A stretch of 64,000 nucleotides of DNA from Actinomadura sp. K4S16. Lineage in GTDB: Bacteria > Actinomycetota > Actinomycetes > Streptosporangiales > Streptosporangiaceae. The stretch lies in the NCBI RefSeq assembly GCF_008327685.1, contig NZ_BDDE01000017.1, positions 1 through 64,000 of the forward strand, in the 5' to 3' direction. Both the position numbers and the translations under genes were made by a program. This document shows, piece after piece, positions 1 through 8,278 of the stretch; the stretch's first letter is position 1, and the number at the start of each line of letters is the position of its first letter. The notes beneath the pieces were generated by a model. The model made no database searches. It saw only the letters and a list, made by a program, of their open reading frames with translations, and was not told the origin of the DNA.

Positions 1-801
1 ACCGCCGCGGTTGAGGCGGTGCCGGGTGGTCTTGCCGGAGGAGGCCGGGATCGGGGCGGCGCCGCAGAGCATGGCGAACGCCGCCTCGCAGGTGAGCCGG
101 TCGTGGTTGTGGCCGGCGGTGACCAGGAGCTGGCCGGCGACGTCGGTGCCGACCCCGTTGGCGGCGACCAGGCGGGGGTTGATCGCGGCCACCAGTGGGG
201 CCAGGATCTCGTCCAGATCGGTGATCTCGGCCGACAGCTGCTGGTGGCGGCGGGCCAGTGAGCGCAGGGCGATCTTGGCGGCGGTGGCCGGTGACGCGGC
301 GTCGGCCCGGTCGGGCCGCAGGCCCGCGCAAAGGCTGATCAGCTCCTTGACCGGCAGGCCGCGCAGGCGTTCACGCAGTTCGTCGGGGGCGGTGACGATC
401 AGTGCCTTGATCTGGCGCTGGGCGTCGGCCCGCTGGTCGACCGCCGAGCGGCGGGCCACCCGCAGATTGCGCAGCGCCTCAACGCGGCCGTCACGCCGTT
501 CGGGGACGCCGGTCCGCTCGCCGACCAGGGCGGTCTTGGCCGCGTGGACGGCGTCGATGGGGTCGGACTTGCCCTGGAACCGGCGGGTCCTGCGGTCGGG
601 GCGGTCGACCTCGACGACATCGACGCCCTGGTCGCGCAGCAGGCGGGCCAGCCCCGCCCCATAAGCGCCGGTGCCCTCGACCCCGACCGGCCCCACCTGC
701 CCGAACCGGCGCATCCAGTCCAGCAGCGCGGCGTACCCGGCCGCATCGGCGGGTCGCCTCCCGGCCAAGGCCGACAGATCCCGTTCAGGACCCAAGGTCA
801 G
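1..801 (-). pseudogene. IS110-family transposase, 5'-truncated and cut by the window edge
   Basis: The minus-strand frame is open from a stop at 802-804 to the window edge. It encodes an IS110-type transposase: VEGTGAYGAGLARLL and KSDPIDAVHAAKTAL hold the Glu and the DxxDA aspartates of the RuvC-like DEDD domain, and LCGAAPIPASSGKTTRHRLN is the typical motif of the C-terminal transposase_20 domain. The first strand with the initial catalytic Asp (about 35 residues) is missing, because stop codons precede the match and the next gene starts about 50 bp away. The family normally has about 400 residues. I therefore read it as an inactive relic; its 3' end lies outside the window. The main plus-strand ORF here is a mirror of this gene. 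Confidence 0.85.
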
Positions 802-853
802 TCAGTCGCTGGGTCAGACCCCCGCCGGGAGGCGCTCACCTACATCATCTCTG

Positions 854-1591
854 TCAGTCGCGGAACAGGGACCGGCTCGTCCCCATCATGATCCGGTCAT
901 GCGGCCGCAGGGTCCGCATGACGGACTCCAGGACGGGCCGCTCCATCGAGACGCAGCCCGCGGTCTGCCCCGTGCCGATGTGCATGAAGATCGCCGAACC
1001 GTTCCCCTGGACGATCCGCGAGTCCGGAGGCCGGTTGTAGTTGATCACCACGGCCTGCCGGTAGGGCCCGTTCCGCATGATCTTCGATAGGTCCTCGTCG
1101 GCGGGCAGGCAGGCGCCCCGGTAGTAGCGGTTGTACCGCCGGTCCCCGATCGTCGACCCCCAGCAGTCGCCGCTCTCCCGCAGCCGGCGGTAGGGAAGGC
1201 GGGTACCCGGGTCCCCTTCACCGAACGCCTCGGTGAGGCTGTACGAGCCGGTCGGCGACTTGCCGTCGCCCTCCCGCTTGGCCCCCGGTTCGGCGTAACC
1301 GTTCCGCCCAATGTGCCCGGGAGCGCTCAGAAGTGTCTTCCACGAGCGCCCCTTCCGGACGCATTCGGTGACGGTCACCTCGGTCGTCCCGTACCCGGCC
1401 GCCACGGCGAAGACCACATGCCGGGCCGCACCCGCCCCGTAGCGCGCCTTCCCTTGGCCGAGCGCCTGGCAGGGCTCCAACGCCCTCTCCTGAGCGGACG
1501 CCGGCGGCGCAGGACCCGCAGCGAGCACCGCAGCAACAGAGAGAACCGAGGCAGCGGACAGAACCATGACCCGCCCAGCACCCGAACCCAT
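854..1591 (-). CDS. Secreted L,D-transpeptidase-like (YkuD-fold) protein
   Basis: About 245 residues with an N-terminal signal peptide (hydrophobic stretch ending PASAQE). The C-terminal half has the YkuD arrangement: a histidine in FMHIGTG followed by the catalytic-cysteine motif TAGCVSMERPVL, and the upstream segment with KSPTGSYSLTEAFG is typical of the family. Such proteins cross-link peptidoglycan stems outside the membrane, but this sequence belongs to the divergent single-domain secreted group, so the substrate is uncertain. ATG 1591 is preferred over GTG 1600 because AGAGG lies 8 nt upstream of it. The gene ends close to the broken IS110 element, but its own frame is intact. Confidence 0.8.
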   Translation of the reverse strand: MGSGAGRVMVLSAASVLSVAAVLAAGPAPPASAQERALEPCQALGQGKARYGAGAARHVVFAVAAGYGTTEVTVTECVRKGRSWKTLLSAPGHIGRNGYAEPGAKREGDGKSPTGSYSLTEAFGEGDPGTRLPYRRLRESGDCWGSTIGDRRYNRYYRGACLPADEDLSKIMRNGPYRQAVVINYNRPPDSRIVQGNGSAIFMHIGTGQTAGCVSMERPVLESVMRTLRPHDRIMMGTSRSLFRD

Positions 1592-1830
1592 TTGCGGCAC
1601 CTCTGCTTTCCCATCCGAACGGAGCGTGCCCAGCCCAGCACACTTCGTCCTGTACCCCGACCAAGGTCATCTCACCCGAGCATTCGCGTCGAGCGGCGAA
1701 CTGTCCGGCACGGGACGTCCCCCTGGACGCCGCCGAAGAGAGCGCTCAGACTGCCGAAAGCCGCCCCATCAAAGATCGCCTCAGTGCATCCTCGTTCGGC
1801 GCATTCCGCGACGCTAGGAGAGTCTCGATC

Positions 1831-2583
1831 GTGACTCAGGGCCCACGTGCCGACCATCCGGAACCAGACCGGGGCTGGCGAATGCTCGCCCGACTCGGCT
1901 GCTTCCTCGGCCTGGTCGCGGTCGCCGGCGTCCCGTTCCTGCTGTGGTTCGGGCTGCCCTGGTGGTTGGACGAACCCCAACGCGACGCCGAGGGCAGGGT
2001 CAAAGACCAGGTCGCCACTGCTCTGGCCGCGGCGGCCCGCCGCGGCGGCATCGATCAGCATGCGGCGTTGCACGCCGCCACCGCGTCACACTCCCAGCTG
2101 GTGCGCTTCACGACCACTGGGACTCGCACTGAGATCGTCGTCCTGCAGATCGGCTACGGCGGCATGTTCGGCAAGGGCGTCGACGACTTCTGCTACCGCT
2201 TCACCGTCGACCGCGCTCCTACTCGGCGACCACCGCGTATCGAAACGTCCAGACTCGACCGGTGCCCGCGCCCTCCCAGCACCCGTCCCCGGGCCATCGA
2301 GCAGATCCGCGAGACCGCTGAAGCCACCCGCGCCGAACTCCACACCGCGGCGGCCGCCGGCCACCTCACCGAGCCACAGGTCCGGCCGATGGTCAGCGGG
2401 GACCTGAGCTCGCTCTGGTCCTTCAAGCGGAACGGGACCGAGACCATCATCGTCGCCGACTACATCTCCCTCACCCCCGCCGGCGAAGTCGAAGCGGCCG
2501 AATGTGCCCAGTTCAACATCGTCCAAGGACAGAGGACGCGCACAGCCACCATGTACCGACTACCTCAGTGCCCGTCTCCGTGA
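1831..2583 (+). CDS. Hypothetical membrane-anchored protein
   Basis: 250 residues from a GTG start preceded by AGGAGAG at good spacing. One transmembrane segment lies near residues 20-48 (LGLVAVAGVPFLLWFGLPWW), then a mostly soluble domain with Cys near the middle and the end, so the body is probably outside the cell. No family is recognised. Codon use and composition match the neighbours, and the frame is uninterrupted. It stands alone between the divergent L,D-transpeptidase and the downstream lipoprotein gene. Confidence 0.65.
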   Translation: MTQGPRADHPEPDRGWRMLARLGCFLGLVAVAGVPFLLWFGLPWWLDEPQRDAEGRVKDQVATALAAAARRGGIDQHAALHAATASHSQLVRFTTTGTRTEIVVLQIGYGGMFGKGVDDFCYRFTVDRAPTRRPPRIETSRLDRCPRPPSTRPRAIEQIRETAEATRAELHTAAAAGHLTEPQVRPMVSGDLSSLWSFKRNGTETIIVADYISLTPAGEVEAAECAQFNIVQGQRTRTATMYRLPQCPSP

Positions 2584-2828
2584 GCGATGGCTCTCCTTAA
2601 ACGCCGGGAACGTCCTGATGGGACCGGTTGTCGCCGTCTTCAACAACGGCAACGCACGTAAGGCCACCCCAAGGCCGCACGCGCCGAAGGGCTATCAGAT
2701 CGCCCGCCGGGCGGGCTTCCCTGTGGCCGAGTGGTGACAGAGAACTGACTGTGTGTGAACGGAGTCGGTGGCGCGTCCGTCCCACACACGCCTCATCGAT
2801 ATGACAGCCACCAATGACGGGAATCCAT

Positions 2829-3311
2829 ATGTCTTCTTCGCCACCGCATCGGCGCACGGGCGTGCCAGGACCGGTTGTCGCGGTCGTCGCGATGCTCTGC
2901 TTGTCCGGCGCGCTCGTCGGCTGCGCAGCGGGGAACGGAAACAGCGGTGCCGGGGAGCCCGCCGCGGCCAAGCAGCCGGGCACGGCGCCCCCGCCGTCCA
3001 CGTCCCCTGCGTCCGCACCCGGCACCCCGGAGGTGAGCCGCGCTCCATCGGCCGGCTCCACCACTGCGGCCTCGCCGAAGTCGCCGGTGAAGGTCCGTGT
3101 CCCGAAGGTCGTCGGTCACAACCACCAGACCGCGCAGAACGAACTGCAGGCCGCCGGGTTCTTCATGCTCGCGGAAAAAGACGCGACGGGGCAGGGGCGG
3201 ATGCTGCTGTGGGATCGGAACTGGGTCGTCGTCCGGCAGTATCCGAAAGCCGGTGCGAAGGTCGGCACCGGGACGACGATCACCCTCTACTCGAAGAAGA
3301 TCGGCGAATAG
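2829..3311 (+). CDS. Lipoprotein with one PASTA domain
   Basis: 160 residues from ATG 2829 (an in-frame ATG at 2814 is possible but lacks a better Shine-Dalgarno). A signal peptide ends in the lipobox LVGC, so the protein should be diacylated and anchored on the outer face of the membrane. A Pro/Ser/Thr/Ala-rich linker (about residues 30-85) leads to a PASTA module: VPKVVGHNHQTAQNELQAAG at its start and QYPKAGAKVGTGTTITLYS at its end. PASTA modules bind peptidoglycan fragments or stem peptides in penicillin-binding proteins and PknB-type kinases; here there is only one module and no enzyme domain. It converges with the next gene on a shared terminator. Confidence 0.8.
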   Translation: MSSSPPHRRTGVPGPVVAVVAMLCLSGALVGCAAGNGNSGAGEPAAAKQPGTAPPPSTSPASAPGTPEVSRAPSAGSTTAASPKSPVKVRVPKVVGHNHQTAQNELQAAGFFMLAEKDATGQGRMLLWDRNWVVVRQYPKAGAKVGTGTTITLYSKKIGE

Positions 3312-3324
3312 GCCGCCGGGCGGG

Positions 3325-3363
3325 CGCTGTTCCGTCCGGGTTGCTCGCCCGGACGGAACAGCG
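3325..3363. terminator. Bidirectional terminator between convergent genes
   Basis: A perfect 16-bp inverted repeat (arm starting CGCTGTTCCGTC, 7-nt loop) lies between the stop codons of the PASTA lipoprotein gene and the opposite propeller gene. An outer GC stem (3313-3319 with 3365-3371) nests around it. Position and symmetry fit a terminator used in both directions. Confidence 0.8.
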
Positions 3364-3374
3364 GCCGGCGGAGG

Positions 3375-4451
3375 CTACGAGAAGTACTCGATGAACGGGG
3401 TCTTCTTGTCCGGCGTGGAGGCCGTGCCGGTGCTGATGATGCCGGTGGTGCCGGGGCGGGCGTCGATGTCGGACGCCTGGACGGTGCCGGTGCGGGAGGG
3501 GCCGTTGAGGGTCGTCCACGCGGTGCCGTTGTAGTGCATGTACTGGGTCTTGGTCCCGGTGGTGATCGGGAGCATGACGACGCCGGACGCGCCGTCGGAG
3601 GACAGGCCGATGCCCGCGGCGTTCAGCGGCGTGTTCACCGTCGTCCAGGTCTTGCCGTTGTAGCGCTGGATCGCGTTGGTGATCTGGGCGTTCTGCCGGA
3701 CGCGCAGGACGTACACGTTCGTCGCCGAGTTGGCGACGATGCGGTGCAGGGTGCCCTGGTAGCCGGGGACGCCCAGGGAGCCGGGGACGTCGATCTTCTT
3801 CCAGGACGTGCCGTCGAAGTGCATCACCAGGCCGGTCACGGAGGTGCCGGTGGCGGACGTCGTGCCCGCGAGCCACACGTCGTTCTTGGCCCGGACGTCC
3901 ACGGCGGTGATGGACGTGGAGGCCGGCAGCGGGACCTTGGGGTCGACCCACGCGGTGCCCGTCCAGCGCAGGATCGCGCTCGGGCCGCCGGACGCGGCGT
4001 CGACGCCCGCGACGGAGTAGGCGGTGCCGTCAGGGGCGGCGGAGACGGCGGTCGGGAAGCCCACCATCGGGTAGGCGACCTGGCTCCACTTGGTGCCGTT
4101 CCAGTAGAGGCCGAGGGTGCCGCTCATGTTGTAGCCGATGACCCACGCCTTGGTGGCGCTGGAGACGGCGACGTCGGTCGGGGTGAAGCCGACCGGGCTC
4201 TTGTCGGCGACCCACGCCGAGCCGTTCCACTTGACGAGCTTGGCCTCCGGGCCGAAGAAGGAGCCGGCGGCGCCGACGGCCCATCCGGCGTTCTTGGCGC
4301 CGAAGTCGACCCGGTCGAGGCTGCCGTTGTAGGCGAGCGCCGTACTGCCGATGTTCTTCCAGCCGGCGGCCTGCGCGGGGGCCGCCAGCGCGACCGTCCC
4401 GGCGGCGCAGGCGAGGGCGGCGATCGTCGCCGGCACCGCGTTCCGTCTCAT
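3375..4451 (-). CDS. Secreted beta-propeller-like protein
   Basis: About 358 residues from ATG 4451 (TTG 4460 is an alternative with slightly better GGGAG spacing). A Sec signal peptide ends APAQAAGW. The rest consists of repeats ending in the pattern W-N-G-x-x-W (LVKWNGSAW, LYWNGTKW, LRWTGTAW, MHFDGTSW, QRYNGKTW, MHYNGTAW), as in Kelch or galactose-oxidase-like propellers that are common as secreted proteins in actinomycetes. No catalytic residues can be named. A perfect dyad at 4512-4529 upstream may control it. A relative of the same type occurs at 28025-29245. Confidence 0.75.
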   Translation of the reverse strand: MRRNAVPATIAALACAAGTVALAAPAQAAGWKNIGSTALAYNGSLDRVDFGAKNAGWAVGAAGSFFGPEAKLVKWNGSAWVADKSPVGFTPTDVAVSSATKAWVIGYNMSGTLGLYWNGTKWSQVAYPMVGFPTAVSAAPDGTAYSVAGVDAASGGPSAILRWTGTAWVDPKVPLPASTSITAVDVRAKNDVWLAGTTSATGTSVTGLVMHFDGTSWKKIDVPGSLGVPGYQGTLHRIVANSATNVYVLRVRQNAQITNAIQRYNGKTWTTVNTPLNAAGIGLSSDGASGVVMLPITTGTKTQYMHYNGTAWTTLNGPSRTGTVQASDIDARPGTTGIISTGTASTPDKKTPFIEYFS

Positions 4452-4511
4452 CTGTCGCAAGATCCACAGCTCCCAAGATCACAGCAAGCGTGCGCAAAAG
4501 AGTACGGCATT

Positions 4512-4529
4512 ACTTACTGTTGAGTAAGT
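4512..4529. promoter_or_regulatory. Candidate operator dyad upstream of the propeller gene
   Basis: ACTTACT-GTTG-AGTAAGT is a perfect 7-bp inverted repeat with a 4-nt centre, followed by a third half-site (ACTTACT, 4533-4539). Short dyads of the TTACT-n4-AGTAA type are typical TetR-family operators. It lies about 60 bp upstream of the propeller gene start and outside the hairpin that ends the echA gene. No TetR gene is adjacent. Confidence 0.45.
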
Positions 4530-4575
4530 GGAACTTACTGGGCGACCGGATCAGGACGCCACGGAAACCGCAAAA

Positions 4576-4601
4576 CGCCCGGAACTGTGAAGTTCCGGGC
4601 G
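4576..4601 (-). terminator. Rho-independent terminator of the enoyl-CoA hydratase operon
   Basis: CGCCCGGAACT-GTGA-AGTTCCGGGCG forms a perfect 11-bp stem with a 4-nt loop. Read on the minus strand it is followed by TTTTG, a short U tract, and it sits 45 bp past the stop codon of the hydratase gene. Confidence 0.85.
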
Positions 4602-4646
4602 CTCTGCGTGCCGACGCGATGCCGGAGCGCTACTCGGGCCGGAGGA

Positions 4647-5411
4647 CTACTCGCCCTTCCAGTTCGGCTTGCGCTTCTCGGCGAAGGCCGCCGGGCCCTC
4701 CTGGGCGTCCTTGGACATGAAGACCGGCAGGGTGATGTCCTGCTGCTTCTTCCACGCCTCGGCGGACGTCCAGTCGGCGGACTCGACGATGACCTTCTTG
4801 GTGGCCGCGAGCGCCAGCGGGGCGTTCTCGGCGACCTTCAGGGCCAGCTCCTTGGCCGCGGCGAGCGCGCCGCCCGGCTCGGCGAGCCGGTTGACGAACC
4901 CGAGCTCGGCCATCCGCTCCGCCGGGTACTTGTCGCCGGTGAGGGCGATCTCCATGGCGATGTGGAACGGGATGCGCTGCGGCAGCCGCAGCAGCCCGCC
5001 GCCCGCGGCGACCAGACCGCGCTTCGGCTCGGGCAGCCCGAACTGGGCGTCCCTGGCCGCGACGATCATGTCGCAGGACAGCGCCACCTCGCAGCCGCCG
5101 GCCAGGGCGTAGCCCTCGATGGCGGCGATCAGCGGCTTGGCCGCCGGACGCTCGGTGATGCCGGCGAACCCGCGCCCCTCGACGGTCGGGTTGTCGCCCG
5201 TCAGGAAGCCCTTGAGGTCCATGCCGGCGCAGAACGTCCCGCCCGCGCCGGTGAGGATGCCGATGGACAGGTCCTTGCGGGAGTCGAGCTCGTCGACGGC
5301 CGCCGCGATCCCCTTCGCCACCTCGCCGTTGACCGCGTTGCGGGCCTCGGGACGGTTGATGGTGATGACGAGGACGGCGCCGTCTTCTTCGGTAAGGACA
5401 GCGTCGGTCAT
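4647..5411 (-). CDS. Enoyl-CoA hydratase/isomerase (crotonase family)
   Basis: 254 residues, the usual crotonase length. Family marks are TINRPEARNAVN near the N-terminus, the oxyanion-hole segment GTFCAGMDLKGF, AIEGYALAGGCEVALSCDM and FGLPEPKRGLVAAGGG. In these positions hydratases carry one or two glutamates, and E in LPEPKRG is consistent with hydratase activity on 2-enoyl-CoA. It starts 8 nt after the stop of the short-chain dehydrogenase gene, so the two are almost certainly one transcript that carries out consecutive beta-oxidation steps (hydration, then 3-hydroxyacyl oxidation). The acyl chain used cannot be told from sequence. Confidence 0.88.
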   Translation of the reverse strand: MTDAVLTEEDGAVLVITINRPEARNAVNGEVAKGIAAAVDELDSRKDLSIGILTGAGGTFCAGMDLKGFLTGDNPTVEGRGFAGITERPAAKPLIAAIEGYALAGGCEVALSCDMIVAARDAQFGLPEPKRGLVAAGGGLLRLPQRIPFHIAMEIALTGDKYPAERMAELGFVNRLAEPGGALAAAKELALKVAENAPLALAATKKVIVESADWTSAEAWKKQQDITLPVFMSKDAQEGPAAFAEKRKPNWKGE

Positions 5412-5419
5412 TCAGTGCC

Positions 5420-6193
5420 TCACTTCGGCTGGAAGCGGATACCGCCGTCGAAGCGGATCGTCTCGCCGTTCATGTAGTCGTTCTCGATCAGGGACTTGAC
5501 GAGGTGGGCGAACTCCGACGCCTTGCCCATCCGCTTCGGGAACGGGACGGGCGCGGCGAGCTTGGCCTTGAACGCGTCCGCGGCCTCGCCCTCGCCGTAG
5601 ATCGGGGTGTCGATGATGCCCGGGCAGATGGTGTTGACCCGGACGCCGATCGCGGCGAGGTCGCGCGCGGCGGGCAGCGTCATGCCGATGATGCCGCCCT
5701 TGGAGGCGGAGTAGGCGATCTGCCCGGTCTGGCCCTCGATGCCGGCGATGGACGCGGTGTTGATCACCACGCCGCGCAGGCCGTCCTCGTCGGCGGGCTC
5801 GGTCTTGGAGATGGCCGCGGCGCCGAGCCGCATGAGGTTGAAGGTGCCGATCAGGTTGACCCGGATGACGGTCTCGTAGGAGGCCAGGTCGTGCGGGCTG
5901 CCGTCGCGGTTCACCGTCCGCGAGGCCCAGCCGATGCCGGCGCTGTTGACGATGACGCGCAGCGGGGCGCCGGTGTCGACGGCGGCCTGCACCGCGGCCT
6001 GCGCCTGCTCCTCGCTCGACACGTCCGTCTTGACGAAGACGCCGCCGACCTCGTCGGCGAGCGCCTTGCCCTTGTCCTCGTTCAGGTCGGCGATGACGAC
6101 CTTGGCGCCTTCGGCGGCCAGCGCGCGGACGGTGGCCTCACCGAGGCCGCTCGCGCCACCGGATACGACGGCGGAAACTCCGTTCAGGTCCAT
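5420..6193 (-). CDS. SDR, 3-hydroxyacyl-CoA dehydrogenase type II-like
   Basis: 257 residues from ATG 6193, preceded by AAGGTG; the frame upstream is open to 6268 but the internal ATG gives the canonical start MDLNGVSAVVSGGASGLGEA. The Rossmann motif GGASGLGEA, the NSAG motif, and the catalytic Ser-Tyr-Lys set (NTASIAG ... YSASKGG) are all present. The conserved C-terminus (GETIRFDGGIRF) is that of HSD10/FabG-like hydroxyacyl-CoA dehydrogenases that use NAD+. First gene of the operon with the enoyl-CoA hydratase. Confidence 0.85.
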   Translation of the reverse strand: MDLNGVSAVVSGGASGLGEATVRALAAEGAKVVIADLNEDKGKALADEVGGVFVKTDVSSEEQAQAAVQAAVDTGAPLRVIVNSAGIGWASRTVNRDGSPHDLASYETVIRVNLIGTFNLMRLGAAAISKTEPADEDGLRGVVINTASIAGIEGQTGQIAYSASKGGIIGMTLPAARDLAAIGVRVNTICPGIIDTPIYGEGEAADAFKAKLAAPVPFPKRMGKASEFAHLVKSLIENDYMNGETIRFDGGIRFQPK

Positions 6194-6354
6194 AAGCGAC
6201 ACCTTACGTGAGGGACCGAATGTGGTTCGGGGTGATGCTATCCAGACGTCGTCGCGCGCTCTGCTCACACCCCTGCGGATTGCGGAGCCGCGATGTTACT
6301 CGGGAGTCACAATAGAGAACGTTTGCTCTTCCCCGACAGGGGCACCCGACCCCC

Positions 6355-7203
6355 ATGAGCGAGCGTCCTGCACAGAGCCAGTCCTACCCCGGGCGGACGA
6401 AGGACATGACGCCCGAGCCCCGCGACGAGATGCGCGACCACACCGGCAGCGGCCTGCTGGCCGGGCGCCGCGCGCTGATCACCGGCGGCGACTCCGGCAT
6501 CGGCCGCGCGACGGCCGTCGCGTTCGCCAAGGAGGGCGCGGACGTCGCGATCACCTACCTGGAAGAGGACGACGACGCCCGGCACACCGCGGGCCTCGTC
6601 GAGGCGGCCGGGCGGCGCTGCGTCACCCTCGGCGGCGACCTGGCCGAGGAGCGGCACGCGCGCGAGATCGTCACGCACACCGTCCGCGACCTCGGCGGCC
6701 TCGACGTGCTCGTCCTGCACCACGGCACCCAGACGCCGGTGAAGGACGTCCGCGAGATCGACGACGCGCAGCTGCGGCGGACGTTCGAGGTGAACGTGTT
6801 CTCGCTGTTCTGGACGGTCCAGGAGGCCCTCGACCACATGGGGCCCGGGTCGAACATCATCATCACCGGGTCCATCAACGGGCTGCGCGGCAACAAGTCG
6901 CTCATCGACTACTCCGCCAGCAAGGCGGCGGCGATGGCGCTGACCACCTGCCTCGCCCAGAACCTCATGGACCGCGAGATCCGGGTCAACTGCGTCGCCC
7001 CCGGCCCGGTCTGGACGCCGCTCATCCCCGCCACCTTCGACGAGGAGAAGGTCGAGGGCTTCGGGCAGCAGGCCCCGATGGGACGCGCCGCCGACCCCGA
7101 CGAGATCGCGCCGTCCTACGTGTTCTTCGCCTCGAACCGCCAGTCGTCCTACTACACCGGGCAGACCCTGGTGCCCGCCGGCGGGGAGATCCATCCAGGC
7201 TGA
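6355..7203 (+). CDS. SDR family oxidoreductase (YhdF/YhxC-like)
   Basis: 282 residues. After an N-terminal extension (about 40 residues with PGRTKDMTPEPRDEM, typical of the glucose/ribitol dehydrogenase-like general-stress SDRs) comes the Rossmann motif TGGDSGIGRATAVAF, then the active-site set (ITGSINGLRG, YSASKAAAM) and the C-terminal YTGQTLVPAGGEIHPG. Tyr and Lys are in place. The physiological substrate is unknown; relatives are often stress-induced NAD(P)H-dependent reductases. It lies 13 nt upstream of the topoisomerase IB gene on the same strand, so they are probably co-transcribed. Confidence 0.82.
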   Translation: MSERPAQSQSYPGRTKDMTPEPRDEMRDHTGSGLLAGRRALITGGDSGIGRATAVAFAKEGADVAITYLEEDDDARHTAGLVEAAGRRCVTLGGDLAEERHAREIVTHTVRDLGGLDVLVLHHGTQTPVKDVREIDDAQLRRTFEVNVFSLFWTVQEALDHMGPGSNIIITGSINGLRGNKSLIDYSASKAAAMALTTCLAQNLMDREIRVNCVAPGPVWTPLIPATFDEEKVEGFGQQAPMGRAADPDEIAPSYVFFASNRQSSYYTGQTLVPAGGEIHPG

Positions 7204-7216
7204 CGGAACGGCACTG

Positions 7217-8248
7217 ATGGAACGACAAGTGAAACTGCAGCGCAGCGACCTGAACGAACCCGGTTACGGGCGCCGAAGGTGCGGCAGGGGATTCGTGTAC
7301 CTCGGGCTCGACGGCCGCCCCCTCCCCGACCCCGCCGAGAAGGAGCGGATCAAGGCGCTCGTCATCCCTCCCGCGTGGAAGGACGTCTGGATCTGCCCCG
7401 ATCCGGACGGCCACATCCAGGCCGTGGGCACGGACGCGGCCGGGCGCCGCCAGTACCTGTACCACGACGCGTGGCGGGAGCAGCGCGACCGCGAGAAGCA
7501 CAAGCACGTCCTGGAGCTGGCGGAGCGCCTGCCCAAGGTCCGCCACCGGCTCACCGAGTACCTGGCCGGACGGGGCTACACGCGCGAGCGGGTGCTCGCG
7601 GCGGCCGTCCGCCTCATCGATCTCGGCTTCTTCCGGATCGGCGGGGAGGCCTACGCGGCCGAGAACGGCACCTTCGGGCTCGCGACCGTCCTGCGCGAGC
7701 ACGTCAGCTGCGGGCGCGGGCAGGTGACGTTCGAGTACCCCGCAAAGGGGTCGAAGGACCGGTACCAGGCGGTCGCGGAGGAGAACGTCTGCAAGGTGGT
7801 GAGCGGGCTCAGGCGGCGCGGCGACGACTCGCCCGAACTGCTCGCCTACCGGACGCCGGCCGGCTGGCACGACGTCACCACGTCCGACATCAACGAGTTC
7901 ATCCGCGAGGTCACCGGGGGCGACTTCACCGCCAAGGACTTCCGGACGTGGCACGCCACCGTCCTCGCCGCCGTGGGGCTCGCGGTGTCGGTGCGCGCCG
8001 GGGACAGCGAGGCCGCCCGCAACCGCGCCGTCGTCCGCGTCGTCAAGGAGGTCGCGTCCTACCTCGGCAACACCCCGGCCGTCGCGCGGGCGTCCTACAT
8101 CGACGCGCGCATCATCGAGCTGTACGAGGAGGGCACGACGATCGCGCCCGCCCTCGGACGGCTCGGCGTGGACGTCGCCGAGGGCGAGCCGGCGACGCAG
8201 GGGCCGGCGGAGCAGGCCGTCCTCGACCTGCTCCGCGCAGCCTCCTGA
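7217..8248 (+). CDS. DNA topoisomerase IB (poxvirus-like)
   Basis: 343 residues, normal for the bacterial/poxviral class. The catalytic residues are recognisable: Arg in FFRIGGEAYA, Lys in EYPAKGSKDRY, Arg and His in DFRTWHATVLAA and the nucleophile Tyr in VARASYIDARI. The enzyme nicks one strand, forming a 3'-phosphotyrosyl bond, and relaxes supercoils without ATP. Bacterial copies are accessory and horizontally mobile, often next to stress genes such as the preceding SDR. A hairpin at 8253-8277 ends the transcript. Confidence 0.92.
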   Translation: MERQVKLQRSDLNEPGYGRRRCGRGFVYLGLDGRPLPDPAEKERIKALVIPPAWKDVWICPDPDGHIQAVGTDAAGRRQYLYHDAWREQRDREKHKHVLELAERLPKVRHRLTEYLAGRGYTRERVLAAAVRLIDLGFFRIGGEAYAAENGTFGLATVLREHVSCGRGQVTFEYPAKGSKDRYQAVAEENVCKVVSGLRRRGDDSPELLAYRTPAGWHDVTTSDINEFIREVTGGDFTAKDFRTWHATVLAAVGLAVSVRAGDSEAARNRAVVRVVKEVASYLGNTPAVARASYIDARIIELYEEGTTIAPALGRLGVDVAEGEPATQGPAEQAVLDLLRAAS

Positions 8249-8252
8249 CCCG

Positions 8253-8277
8253 GGTCCGGGCTCGCCGCGCCCGGATC
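8253..8277. terminator. Terminator between convergent topoisomerase IB and GH1 genes
   Basis: GGTCCGGGC and GCCCGGATC form a 9-bp stem (one G-U pair) with a 7-nt loop between the two stop codons, so it can serve both genes. Confidence 0.6.
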
Positions 8278-8278
8278 G